Shown: positions 1-11,600 of the stretch, piece after piece
How the letters are laid out: each line of letters begins with the position of its first letter
Numbering within the stretch: the stretch's first letter is position 1
Origin: Haemaphysalis longicornis
Lineage: Eukaryota > Arthropoda > Arachnida > Ixodida > Ixodidae
DNA: 64,000 nucleotides
NCBI GenBank assembly: GCA_013339765.2
Contig: CM023449.1
Coordinates: forward strand, 218,907,055 to 218,971,054
Reading direction: 5' to 3'
Program-made: the position numbers and the translations under genes
The notes under the pieces: generated by a model
Seen by the model: the letters and a program-made list of their open reading frames with translations, nothing else
Told to the model about the DNA's origin: nothing
The model's database searches: none

Positions 1-2511
1 CTTGCAAAACACTTGCGGCAATATACCTAGCGCCCCAGACCACTCGGCCACGGTACGGGCTCCGCCGACCTTGGTAGTATAAGGTATATATTGTACAACA
101 AGTTTTATTTTATTTAGTTTTGGCATTTCAAGCAGCTTAGGTGACTATTTGTTGTATTGCGCTCGTGCAGTAAGCGTCCCCCGAGTTTCCACAATAGCTC
201 ACGTCTAGCAATTGCATTTCGTAGACGGAAAAGCGTTCGCACATGCGTAGTCGTGCGCTGACCGCTGTGCTTGTTCGCCCAGCGTAAAAAAGTGCTTCCC
301 GCACCCTATTTTTACGCTGTACGGTAAAAATATCAGTTGATTTTATTTCCTTAGTACCTATATTGACTTCGCTGACTCTTCTCCCGCCTTCAAGAGTATA
401 TTTTCCTACTGGCGTACCAGTCAGTGCGCTTGTGCACTTGTGCAGCGCTTGTGTGAAGCGACCTTGACTTGGAGCTAGATACAGTGCACAAACTAACCAA
501 GTAAAGAAAGGCCCATTCTTTCATTCACAAATGTGTCCTGGCTTCGTTTCAACTGAGCGAACGAATTGCGACGACCCGTCGGCGGCCGGCGGACGAAACG
601 CTGGGCCGACTGACTCTGTCTGAAGGCCGGGGAGCCGTGCAGTAGCGCAGCCAATTGCGAGCTCAGCTCCTCGCGACGTCACACGAAAACGCCGCAGAAA
701 ATGGGCGAGCGTAAAGAGAGGAGGACAGCATTTTTCGAATTAATTTTTCTACTAAATAAAATCGCGTAAACGCGCCCTGAGTGGTCGTAACATGGCCTGG
801 GGACTCTGGACTACAATTTGCGCAAGTAATCCCGCAATGTTTACATATCCCTTCAGTGTCCTTTAAGAAAAGCTGTTTCAGGAATAATCATTCAAGGAAA
901 CATAAGGGAAAGCTCTGTCCGTTTACCAGCCATTGCCTCAACTGAACTGACCAGAGAAGCCTTGCCTTTTATGCGCCGCAAATATTGGCACGAACTATCT
1001 TATCCTGAGCCTCAGGACTTGGTCTTTCCGGCATATGTCGCACTGGGCAATCTTGTTTCATGGGGAGACGGTGTCACCCTGTCATCACTATCCTAGAGTG
1101 TTGTTCACTGATCCTGAATGTTCTCGACCTAATTCGATGGCACTAGAAGGAAGAGCGTTCCGAGATAAGTACATGATTCGGCTTTGTATACTTTGGAAAA
1201 AAGCAAATTCTTGGTACGCGCTGGGGCCTTGGGGGTCACTAGTCCTCTTTTTTTTGTTTTTGCTTTGTGGACCCGTGTCCATAATAACGAGACAAAGGTG
1301 CCTCTATTCACCCGTTTTGTTCCCAAAATGGCCGCCCATAGTCCGGACTGCGGGTTTCTATATTAACGGGGCAGAATTGCACGGCGAGAGACCGGTCGCC
1401 GAAAATTTGGTCCATATTGTGGGGTGTCCATATTAACGAGACACGACTGTCTACCTGTATCTCATAAACCACATATCGGTATACTTTTAGATCACTGGTA
1501 GCTGCGTTTACTTATTGAGCGAAAAATCGCTGCATGGGTTCGTTCTTAGTTTTGAGTTTTTGAAGGTTTGACGATAGATTGGATGCACTTTCAGTGAAGG
1601 TTGGGCGCAGTTTTAGTGAAGGTTTTGAGTACCTTTGGCGCAGCTTTTGCGAAAGCTTTTGTGCTTCTCTGAACTTTCTTTATAAAAGGATAGCAAGGTT
1701 TTTGTGCCACATTTAAAGTTCAACTCTTTTGTGTAGTACTTTTCTTGGTTTAGGTGGCTTTGTCCCTTTTTTACGTCAGTTTGAACATAGAATACAGCCA
1801 ACCACTGTTGAACCCTGCTTACTCATACAGTCTCGCTTTCAACAGGCACATCGGATGCAAGCACTTTTTTATGACATGAAGCACCACAGAAAGCTTGTTT
1901 TCGACTTGCCTCTCTCTAGGATTAGAACGACCACCAGGCCACCTGTTAAAACACAAACATGCAGCTACTGCGACACCTTGCTATAACCAACCAGCCGCAA
2001 AAGCAATCGCAAGGTTTACCTACATTCCTCGTTGTCATTAGAAACTTTTTGCCAATGACCAGGGGCTGCATGCACTATTTTCACTCGCAATAAACAATGG
2101 TTGGCATGCACAAGATCATTCGCAACAATGTTCCCACGTTTCAGCTGCAAAGTACCGTATTTATTCGAATATAAGGCGAGGTTTTTTTTCCAAAATTTGT
2201 ATTCTCAAAGTCATACCCCGCCTTATATTCGAAGCTCAGCATATTTTACGGCAGTTTCTTCTTACTCTCAAAACTGCACCCTCGCCTCATATTAGTGACT
2301 GCCTTATAATCGAATAAATACAGTACGTCTGACAAATAGTGGCCTTTCCCAGCAAGCCTGCAGAAATGAAACTCGACCAACAGAAGAGCCCGTGGGAAGT
2401 CACACAGTACACCAGCTACTGCAAGAATTTACCACGCTACTCTCATCACCTAGCCTTTGCTTGGGCAAGGCGTGCTCTAAGAATCGAAGCCTCCAAATTA
2501 GCCCCGCGTAC
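1..2511 (-). other. SMU1 intron 4 (partial)
   Basis: No coding exon is recognisable. It holds a TACCGTATTTA-type inverted-repeat element at 2153-2325 and a stretch at about 1275-1442 where the motif gtgtccata(a/t)taacgagac occurs at both ends. The remainder is unassigned. Confidence 0.7.
2153..2325. mobile_element. Small inverted-repeat DNA element (MITE) with TACCGTATTTA termini
   Basis: The left end reads TACCGTATTTATTCGAATAT. The right end is its near-complement, reading TACTGTATTTATTCGATTAT on the minus strand. The element is 173 bp, non-coding, and related by its termini to the larger element at 51185-52253. It lies in SMU1 intron 4. Confidence 0.75.
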
Positions 2512-2664
2512 CTCTTGTGGGTCGAAATAGGACCGTGCCAGCTGGTTTTCCAGGTGGATGTATCTCTCTGGCTCCTCCTGCTTCAGCTTGATCATCGGGT
2601 CGGTCTGCCTGAGCAGGGACCGAGCGGCGCCAAGTTCGCGCAGCTCGATCAGCTCTAACACCAC
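2512..2664 (-). CDS. SMU1: SMU1 coding exon 4
   Basis: 51 codons, VVLELIELRELGAARSLLRQ through RSYFDPQE, the most conserved part of the SMU1 CTLH region. The acceptor is ATCCAG and the donor GTACGC. The next expected block (the SMU1 linker and WD40 repeats) was not found between 1 and 2511. Confidence 0.95.
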
Positions 2665-5096
2665 CTGGATGGAGGACGGTAAAAACAAGGTCACACTACG
2701 TGACGACGTAGCCTGAGAAATGCTGCACGTGCCAGTATCTATTCTGCACTCGCCGCAAAGAGGCTTCAGCTCTTCCAAACTAGTACACTTTTAGACTACA
2801 GCCCTAACTGCACGAGAGTTAGGCATACTCACAGAACAGAGCCAATACATTCCCACAAACAAGCATGCAAACTTTGCGAAGACGCACGCTTCATTTAAAA
2901 TGAAACAGACAAAAAGCCTTTCGGAAGGAAGTTGGAAAGAAGGTTTGTTAAGTACACGCACCTGCTTCTTCGCTGGTTCTCGCAAAATTTTCGGAAATTA
3001 AATTTTCGGTTTGAAGGCAACAACTGCTACGTTGTGCTTATCCCCCTCAAACAATATTAAGCACCACACATGCACAGTGGCACACACCCGCTCATACTCG
3101 GGTTTCGCCTAAGAAGTCTCGAATTACAATAGTCACGATTTGAAACCTTGCCGAGACTGGGTGGGTAATGCTGTCATTTCCCGGCCAGTACGCACTTCCC
3201 GGCCAGTAGGGTTTATGGATCACTGTACAGTGGAATCTCGTTAAACCGTACCCGCATAAGCAGTAGTTTCTTTTTATACGTAGTTAAGCTGCATCCCCGA
3301 CTCGGTTTCCCTTCAATCTAGTCCATTCGGATAAACCGTAGTGCCGGTTAGTACGTACTTGCTTCGCGTCCCCGTCAGGCACAGTTTAACGAGGTTTAAC
3401 TGTATTATCGAATTTTGCTACAAACGCACCTGCACACTGTTTAATTAAGAGTGTTAATGGGATAAAAATTGCTGCACTAGAAACAGCAACCACATGGCCA
3501 CAATGTTGTTAGCCAACAACAAACAACTAAATGAACAGTACTTCTTGAAATTCAAAGCTGTGAATCGGTGCAGCCATGACAAATAAGAATAAAGAGGCTG
3601 TCATTCCATACTTAACTCACAAACATGCAACAAAACATAGCTGTCTGAACTTTTCTTGGCTAATTGCTAAGAGCCAATTCCTGGTAACGTTAGGCGCCTC
3701 ATAAAAGATACCGCAAGTCCAACACACTCGACTGATGCATGCCTGCATTTAGCAACGCTTTTTAGCCAAAGACTACAGCACACTTTAATCATCCTTGCTC
3801 AATAGCACCAGTTCATCTACTTTGTGTAGTTCTGCACAAGGAACAACCCCATTAACATAAGTTCTCCCATTCAACAGGCAAACAACGAGTGAGCATTGAG
3901 CTCCAGAGTTCAGAACCCCTTTGTGTTAATGTTCGATTAGGCGAGGCCTACATTTGTAAACAAGAGGCGATGACGGCAGATCAGTGAGCGACATCGGTGC
4001 GCCACATTTATTTGCCTTAAAAGAATGACAACACTTGTTATGCTTAGGCTACCAATACAACTAGGTATGGTCACCTGGAATCAAAGCAAAGGGGAAAGGT
4101 TACCTTACCACTCGTCGAGACTGATGTCAAGGGAAACCATGTACGACCAATGCACACTTAACTGCACTCAAGTATGTGATCCTGCCTAACCACACATATT
4201 CACTGAATCGTTCACATACATGCTTTTACGCGTTCTTTTTGTCAACCCGTTCATTTTATTTGTGTTACCCCGCAGTTGTATTCCGCAAAGGGAAAACGGT
4301 TACCTGCTCATAAAGGTCGATCAGCTTCTTGTCCGGAAGCTTCAGCGACTGAACAACTTTGAGCACAGTGTCCCAGTGACCGCTGTGGATGTCTTGAACG
4401 AAGCTGTCGACACTATCAACAGTGTTGAGTGATATGGAAGTTTCCTCCTGCGCATAGCAAGCAAATAAACAGTTTTCGAACAACAAGACTGCGCTGTAAT
4501 AAAAATCAACTTGGAAAGCAAACAAAGTTATGTTACCTGCAGAACTTGAAGAGTCCGAAAGAGATTGCTCTCTTTCAGGTACTGCTGTATCAGGCGGACG
4601 ACGCTGCGGTAAATGTAACAATTCTGCTATTAGCAATTTAAATAATGCAATACTTCTAGAATGAGATACATGCAGTATAAAATCTACATAGGGGCATTCG
4701 GCGCATCAGTTTCGTAGGTTCATTCACTTGCTGCCAGACCTTGTTTACGTCACTCATTCCATCAGCAATCATTGCGGACTTCTGGAACGCCACTCCAGCG
4801 TTCGTTTATCTCGGCTAAAGTATGCGAATGGTACTTGTTTTGCTGTCCGCGGTATATTTGCGTATTAAGAACGCTCAATCTAGTCAATAAAGCGACGCGC
4901 GTGCAACGCCAAGTCAAAATTGAGATCGTTCTTTCTTGTCTGAAAAACACCGCGCATAAGAACTACAAGTAAGAGGTATTTTTAGAACGCATACACGTTG
5001 CTTAGCAATTCAGCACACGATTGGTAAGACACCTATTAAGGTGTACGATGTGAAACACTGCGATACATACTCCGCTGACTCGATTTCAATCGCCAT
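2512..5096 (-). CDS. SMU1: SMU1, WD40-repeat spliceosome-associated protein (5' part, exons 1-4; continues beyond left edge)
   Basis: SMU1 (suppressor of mec-8 and unc-52) is a nuclear protein that works with RED/IK in spliceosome activation and alternative splicing. Coding exons on the minus strand are 5071-5096, 4537-4603, 4304-4447 and 2512-2664. They join in frame with GT-AG borders to give residues 1-130. Exons 1-2 (MAIEIESAD then VVRLIQQYLK) form the N-terminal LisH motif, about residues 5-37. Exons 3-4 cover the CTLH region (HSGHWDTVL, KLPDKKLIDLYEQ, ELRELGAARSLLRQTDP, ERYIHLE). These blocks match animal SMU1 closely. The family is usually about 510 residues with a C-terminal WD40 propeller, and none of that is in this window, so intron 4 must extend past position 1. 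The start is the first in-frame ATG and matches the known N terminus. The gene is divergent from ADAM10 and shares its promoter region. No frameshift is seen. Confidence 0.95.
2665..4303 (-). other. SMU1 intron 3
   Basis: A 1.6 kb intron between exons 3 and 4. It contains one complete TA-flanked MITE (3228-3402). No other gene or RNA is recognised. Confidence 0.8.
3228..3402. mobile_element. Tigger/pogo-type MITE
   Basis: Terminal inverted repeats: the left end is CAGTGGAATCTCGTTAAACC and the right end, read on the minus strand, is CAGTTAAACCTCGTTAAACT. A TA dinucleotide flanks each end, as expected for a mariner/pogo target duplication. The element is 175 bp and has no transposase. Confidence 0.8.
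4304..4447 (-). CDS. SMU1: SMU1 coding exon 3
   Basis: 48 in-frame codons, EETSISLNTVDSVDSF through KLIDLYEQ, the end of LisH and the start of CTLH. It is flanked by a GCGCAG acceptor and a GTAACC donor, and only 89 bases of intron separate it from exon 2. Confidence 0.95.
4537..4603 (-). CDS. SMU1: SMU1 coding exon 2
   Basis: Encodes the core of the LisH helix pair (VVRLIQQYLKESNLFRTLQ). The acceptor reads TTTACCGCAG and the donor GTAACA. The exon is 67 bases, entering in phase 2 and leaving in phase 0. Confidence 0.93.
5071..5096 (-). CDS. SMU1: SMU1 coding exon 1
   Basis: ATG plus eight codons (MAIEIESA) and two bases of the ninth. The donor GTATGT follows directly on the minus strand. 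The split codon GA/C restores the Asp of the conserved ESxDV motif. Confidence 0.93.
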
Positions 5097-5362
5097 TTTC
5101 CAAGCGCACGTCCACTGGCGCGCCGCTGGTGTGGAGGATATGTGAAAAATTTACTCTCGACTCCATTAAAACTTTGCGTCGTTCGCGCATGCGCAGCCAG
5201 AGGCCTACTTCGCAAATCTTGACGAGAAAAAACTAAGCAACAAAGTACAGTTCACTTTTGTGTGTCTGAGCGTGTGTGCTGTGTCGGTGCTGCGTTGTTT
5301 TGACACCTTCTTCCTCTGTTGTCGGGGCCGGAGTGAGACACACGGAACCAGATGACAGTAGG
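5097..5362. promoter_or_regulatory. Shared SMU1/ADAM10 divergent promoter
   Basis: 266 bases separate the two divergent start codons, so both 5' UTRs and both promoters must fit here unless non-coding first exons exist outside. A perfect NRF1 palindrome, CGCGCATGCGCA, lies at 5184-5195, 88 bases from the SMU1 ATG and 167 from the ADAM10 ATG. No TATA box was seen on either strand, which suits a housekeeping-type bidirectional promoter. Confidence 0.75.
5184..5195. promoter_or_regulatory. NRF1-type binding site
   Basis: CGCGCATGCGCA fits the consensus YGCGCAYGCGCR exactly. NRF1 sites are typical of TATA-less bidirectional promoters in animals. Binding is inferred. Confidence 0.6.
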
Positions 5363-5420
5363 ATGCGTTCTGAACTGCTGTTTTTTATTATAGCACTTTA
5401 TGCAACAACAGCTGATTGCG
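5363..5420 (+). CDS. ADAM10: ADAM10 exon 1, signal peptide
   Basis: MRSELLFFIIALYATTADC followed by G and a strong donor GTGAGT. The hydrophobic core is a typical secretory signal. This ATG is the only one in frame with exon 2 that gives a signal peptide. Its phase (one base left over) fits exon 2. Confidence 0.85.
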
Positions 5421-8400
5421 GTGAGTAGAGCTTGGCACTGTCTGTTTCGGATATCCGAGTCAGGGCTATGAATGCTTGTTGTAACTACTCACGCGCCCCG
5501 CTATCGCAGTTAATCCTTGATCTTGTATACAAAGAGTGGTTTAGTCGTACGATTTTGTATTAAACCCTGCTCCTCTCTCGCGCGAGAGGGATCTGTTTAC
5601 TTGAGTTCAAACGCCATAGTATCGTTCCCTCTCGCGACGTCCTGTTGAAGCCGTGACACCCAATAGCCATTTTTAAATGTTTTATAGCGCCCTTGATTAG
5701 CGTCGCTGCCGCTTTCTCAATGAGAGCAGCGTTCGTGAATGTCACGTTTCGGACCGAGGCTGAGCGAGGCCAGGTATAGAGAGCCATCGGCCTCGCAAGC
5801 GCGCTCTTCTTTTGAGACCAGGGTGAGCTATTGTGTTCGCTTAGCAACCGCCGGAAATTCGCCCAAATTACGCGAGCAGGCTCGCATTGTGATGCGCACC
5901 TTGTTTGCGTTGATCAGGCGGACCGTATCTTTTCTTTGGTAGCCCGTGTGGGCCGAGGGAGCGAGTCGTGGTCGACCGCTAATGCTTTGGGGCGCTCGAA
6001 AATGCTCTCGGGACGAGCACGCGATCGTGCTCTGCCGACTGTCAAGAGAGCACGACCGTGCGTTGTCTTTCCGGATAGCGAGGACGGTGCTCGCATAGGT
6101 AACGCTCGCGCCTTTCTGACTCACCGGAGTTTCCGTCGCACGCGGTATGGCTGCAAACTGGGAGCAAATATCACTCGAGACCCTTGTGTTTTGAAACGAT
6201 AAGCTGGTGCGGCGCCGGTCGGACGCGTGCGAAGCTAGCTGCTTTCCCTGAAGCCTCAACTTCTTTTCCTTTTTTTTTTTTTTTGTTAACGAAGTGGTGG
6301 GTTGTTGCGGCGTGTGTCACTGACCATTAGTTCCGAAGGTCGGAACGAGTCATTCGAGTCTCTCGTGTCGGGAAGCGGACATTAGCTGAGCTCTCTCTTG
6401 GCGCATGGAGTGCAACCGGAAACCAACGGTTTCGTTATTTTCAGAAATAATTCATTCAACCATCACGTGCGTTTTTTATTGACTGTGCTGCCAGCGACAG
6501 TTCATGTTCGAAAAAGTTTTTCTGCAAAAAAAAAAAAAAATGTCCTTGTAGAGGAATGATCGACGCAAGTCTGAAGAAACCCTTGGGAGTAGCACCGGAC
6601 GCAGTAAATGTCGGCAGGTCGTTTCCTTTGTCGCGTTCGTCCTTTCTGTATGCCAGTGTGCGGTTGCAATTGCTTTGCTCTCGTTTCACATGGTACAGAC
6701 GCCGCCGAGTAATTTGCATTGATGCCCTTTCATTGAGCAGCGAGTTTGCCAAAGCTGACCATCAGCAAGACTCAATTCACTCACTCAGGGAGTACGATTG
6801 GAATTTCATTTCATTTTTCCACCCCATAATCGGACCAGTCTATAGTCGCTTGTTGCTACTAATGAAGATGCCTTGAAAGCCCTCTGTACAAGGCATCTGC
6901 GGTTTGTTACGAGGCTTCCTGTCATCGACAGTGCCGTACCCGGTGCTTGCGAGGGTACGACGTCGGCAGCAGTGGCGACGGCGACCCCCATGTTGGTCGC
7001 TAAACGTGGGCAATTACACGCCCAAGTCCCGCCTCGTCCGTCGTCACTATTTTTAAAGGGACCTCGCTGGAAGGGAGAGCCGCACGAACCTGCTTTGAGC
7101 ATCGTTCGCAGAAACAAGCCGTTCGCGCACTCTGCACGTTACGCCCCCTACCACAGCGTCTTGCGGCATCGCTGCACGTCCCATTCGCTATCCACGCTTT
7201 TCAACTACCCGCCCGGACAGTTTCTCATCCGGGAGAAAGCGAGATTTCACTCGGAGAAGTTGTGGAAGTGCGGTTGGTGTGGTGCGTTAACACGTGGTTA
7301 ACACCCTTTGTAGATCTAGCAGTACAGTGGCTGTACTAGCACCCTCAAGTGCGCGAGTCTGACACAGGAGGGCCCAGCCTTCGGTTTCTGTTTCCGTCGG
7401 TACATTTTGTTCACACAACACCTTTTTACCATCTTGTTATGGATTAGGAAACAAATTCGGGTCGAAGACATTTTGTTTTAGTGCAAATGAAGCGTAAGAA
7501 GCATTGGGCAGGTCACGTGATGCGATATGACGGGAAAACAGGTAGATTAACGGAGTGGATATCGAGAGACAACAAACGCATCAGGTGGGCGGGGTGTATC
7601 ATGATGCCCGATCGAGGGGCGAAATACGAAAATTTGGGGGCATAGGTGGAGTCGGGAAGCCCGTGACCGGAGTAGCAGTAGGGAGAAGCCTTCGTGCGGT
7701 AAACGCGAATGGGCGAATGATGATGATGGATTTTTTACGATCGGCAATGGCTGGAAATCTCGGCATGCAGTGAGGGATGGTGTCGCGGGCTGCGATAAGA
7801 CGACATAGCGCGAAAACACCTTGGTGATTCATTGGGCACCGACGGAAGATAGCCAGACCTGCTGACCGGATTTGTTGGACGTGTGCGCAAACTTCACACA
7901 ACCTTTACGGAAATGGCGCAAGCCTGTGACCTCGAGATGGCAATGCGGACTGCTTCTTTCGTCCCGTGGGCAAGCCGGTGCGATGCTACCCGGTGTCATG
8001 GGGTCCACGCTGCCTTCGTCCTTAACTGTCTTAGTATACCCCTGACAGTTAACTGATGATGCACATTAAATTGTTTTAGAGGAAGGAAAACATAACATGT
8101 CGAGAGACTAAATATGGGGGATTATTTAAGGGGGAAAGGGGGCGAATGGCGCAGCTTGCCCTATGGGTGCAATGCTGGAGAAACAGCAGACTCCCACCGT
8201 CGGAGACCCGGCTGTTGCACCTGAGATGGATTTCTGAACTTTCCGCTGAAAGGTCTCCATGACTGCCTGGCTTCCGCAGGCACATGTTATGGCAGTGCCC
8301 CACTATGCAGACCGACAATTTTATTCACAACGAATCAGACTGGGAGGCCGCGCTGCTCAGCCCCAATAAGGACATCCAGAAGGCGCTTGTGGCTCTAGCG

Positions 8401-8563
8401 ATCCGTGCGGGACCTCCAGTGCTTCAGCGAGATCCGCCACAGCAACCACCTCCATGAACGGCCCGGCCACAGGGGGGGTCACCGTCGGTCCAAGCTGGGC
8501 TCAACTGCTGACCCTCTGAACAATATCGGGCCACTAAATAAAGTTTCCTCTCTTCTATCTCTC

Positions 8564-8596
<33 letters not shown>

Positions 8597-8622
8597 TATC
8601 TCTCTCTCTCTCGCTCTCTCTC

Positions 8623-8658
<36 letters not shown>

Positions 8659-11600
8659 AAAGTGGGACCGCGTTCGCACGCGCTAAAACACGCGGCAGCA
8701 GGCTTCGCGAACTCGCCGTCTGTGCTCCCCATTTCAGGCGCGAATGCACGTGAAGTGGCGAGGAGAAGTGCACGCGAGAGATCACGCCGCGAACGCTGGG
8801 CAGAGTGTTTCTAGAAGGTCAAGCTGGCCGACTCCACACGCTCCTCACGAGGCGCAAGCTGTCGTGCGCTCGGTATTTTTTCTTGGTATTCTTTCAGGTA
8901 GTAACGCCGGACTGCGGAACCGAAAGCTTTAACAGCTCTGCCGTTAAAAGCGCGGGAGGACCCTCTTGACGTCACTGGTGATGCTCGAGGCCGAATCCGG
9001 CCATGATGGGGTGAGGTGAACTTAGCGGACCCTGCTTGGATACGAAGATTAGAATGAGCCGAAACCATGGTACGAGAGAGGGCATGAGGGGGCCACAGGA
9101 GAATAAACAAACAAAAAAACCTTCAACAAAATTCTCGCGGTCACGCCATGTGCACGTCTCGGTTGCTCAGAAGGTTTTTCATCCCCCTGAACAAAGGAAA
9201 GCCCATCCTTCTCTTGTGCGGGGGCTCTTTACGGCTCATTAGCTCGAATTTTAATTACTTCGGTTCACGCATTTACGCTTCCGTTTCTCGCATTAAGACA
9301 GCTGCGAGATATTAAGCCGGCCTCATTAAGGTTGAAGAGTGTAACAGCGAAGCGACCTCGGCTGCTTATTTGCCAAGTTCCTGAACAACTTTTACCGTGG
9401 AGCTGTAACTGCCACTGCGCTAACTTCTTTCGGTGCTATCATTTCGATTCTTGGTCAGAAAAGTTGCGGAGGACACCGAAGTGTGCTCATGTGGAAGGTA
9501 TGGAAGTACATAGGTGGGTTGCGGGGTGTTCGCCATGTGACCAAACGCGCATTCGGACCGCGTTGCTGAGATATGAAGAAGCTTCGTTGTTGTTTCGGCG
9601 AGGCCGTTGCTAGCATCAGTAAATATTTAGACGTTGCCACCAGCAGCGGCGGCTCAGTGGCTGTGGCGTTGTGCTGCTGAGCCCGAAAACGCGGGTTCGG
9701 TGGCTTTGGTTCGATCCCGGCCGCGGTGGCGCTGCTTTTCTGATGGAGGCGAAAAGCGAAAACCCCGTGGGTTCGACATTTCGGCGCACTTTAAAGATCC
9801 ACAGGTCAGGAGTTTATCCAGAATTTCGATTTTGGGGGTCTTAGGGAGGTGGGTGATGAGGGGATGTTGGGAGGGGTGGGGGGTATAAATCCCTGGTCAG
9901 GGTGCTCGTGGTTGTGGAATCATTTTTTTTTTGTGTGTGTGGTGGGGGGGGGGGGGGGGGGGGGGGGGCGGGAGGGTGTCGAAATTCTTCTGGGGGGTGG
10001 GGTGTATAAATCCCTGCTAACCCGGAGCCCTTCACTACGGCGCGCCTCATAACCCAAGTGCAGCTTCGGCGCGCGGAATTCCGTAATCTGATCTGATTTC
10101 TAGTCGTTGCCTCGATGCCGGCCTGACGTTACACTCGGGGACATACCCTCGTCTTTCCCTTCTACGCCGAGGATGACGTGTTGGTATGGGAACACGCAAC
10201 GCGTTCGCAGCCAATTGGATTTTTCTTGCCGCCGATGTCGCTTTTTCGTCCCACTATCCGCCTGGTCTTCCTCATAAAGGCAGTCCCTTGATGTGGAAGG
10301 TTATTCGACTCGCTTGTTGTGATAGCTGGGGAGACTGATTGAATGGGTCAAAGTACCCCCTAAGCGTTTCATTTCTGCAGTCGCAGTTTCCCGTCCCGCT
10401 GTTCAATTTCTAGCCAAGTAGGTGTCAGGTCTGTGTTACGACTTACGGGGCTCAGTTATCACAAAGCCATAGTCGCTATAGTGTTACCGCGTGACGCGAA
10501 AATACATCCGCCTACGTTCTGTAGTCGTGTGTGATGTGTATTTTGTGCAGTTTCGCTGGTCATCACAGAGCGGTATATGGATGGCTCAGTTTTTTAAGGT
10601 TCTTTCGTTTGTGGTGCTCATTACAAAATTTGCGGCGTAAACTGATTGCTGGAGGTGATGCCATAGTCGGAGAATATGCAGACGGAAATATACACTCCTA
10701 AACACCTTCTAGACTTCAATCTGATGCAGCAGTTTGACAGTGTACTTTGAACTCACTTTTGTGCACATTAAGGACCACTGGCGGTGTTAGCCGCAAGAAA
10801 GGCCTAGCTTGTTATTCTGCGTGCACATAAGAGGTACAGGTGTATCTAGATGAGGTGCTCTAGATCTATTCGAAGTGTCGTGTGTAGCTTCACACCACGT
10901 AGCATCGCTGCGTCATGCTTAGTGAGTCCAAGTGGCAATACTAAACTATAGTAGCCTACGTGGGGTCCTGTACAAGAGCCCTCGCCGGAGTTCGCTGCGT
11001 ACACGTAGGTATCATCATCATCAGCCTATCTACGGCCACCTCGGGGAAAAGGCCTCTCCCATAGATCTCCAATTATCCCGGTCCTGTGCTAACTACGACC
11101 ACTTTATCCCCGCAAACTTCTTGATCTCATCTGCCCATCTACACTTATGCCGCCCCCTGCCACGCTTGCCTTCTCCAGGGATCCACTCTGTTACCCTTAA
11201 TGACCAACAGTTGTCTTGCCTTCGCATTACATGCCCTGCCCACACCCATTTCTTATTCTTAATTTCTACTAATACGTCCTTAACACGCGTTTGTTCCCTG
11301 ACCCACTCCGCTCTCTTCTTGTCCCTTAATGTTACACCTATCATCTTCCGTTCTATTGCTCGCTGTGTCGTCCTCAAGTTTAGTGAGCCTCCAAGTTTAT
11401 GCAGCTGCCATACATTTCCTTCTTCAGGGACAGTGGTAGGCCGCCATTCATTATCTGCGTAGGAATAAAGTATATATATTTAATTTCGCCAGTCGTGGAC
11501 AACCAACGCAAAATTTGGCACCACGGACAATTTGAATCGCATGTACTAATACTCGGAAAACCCGCGTGGGAGGAGCAAAATGCCAGAAGGCACAGAAAAC

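Noticed and set aside
1035..1436. 133-codon open frame in SMU1 intron 4
   Set aside because: No recognisable domain, overlaps a repeated taacgagac motif, and has no splice context; treated as non-coding.
8405..8785. Open frames on both strands across the CT repeat
   Set aside because: They are Leu-Ser or Arg-Glu translations of a microsatellite.
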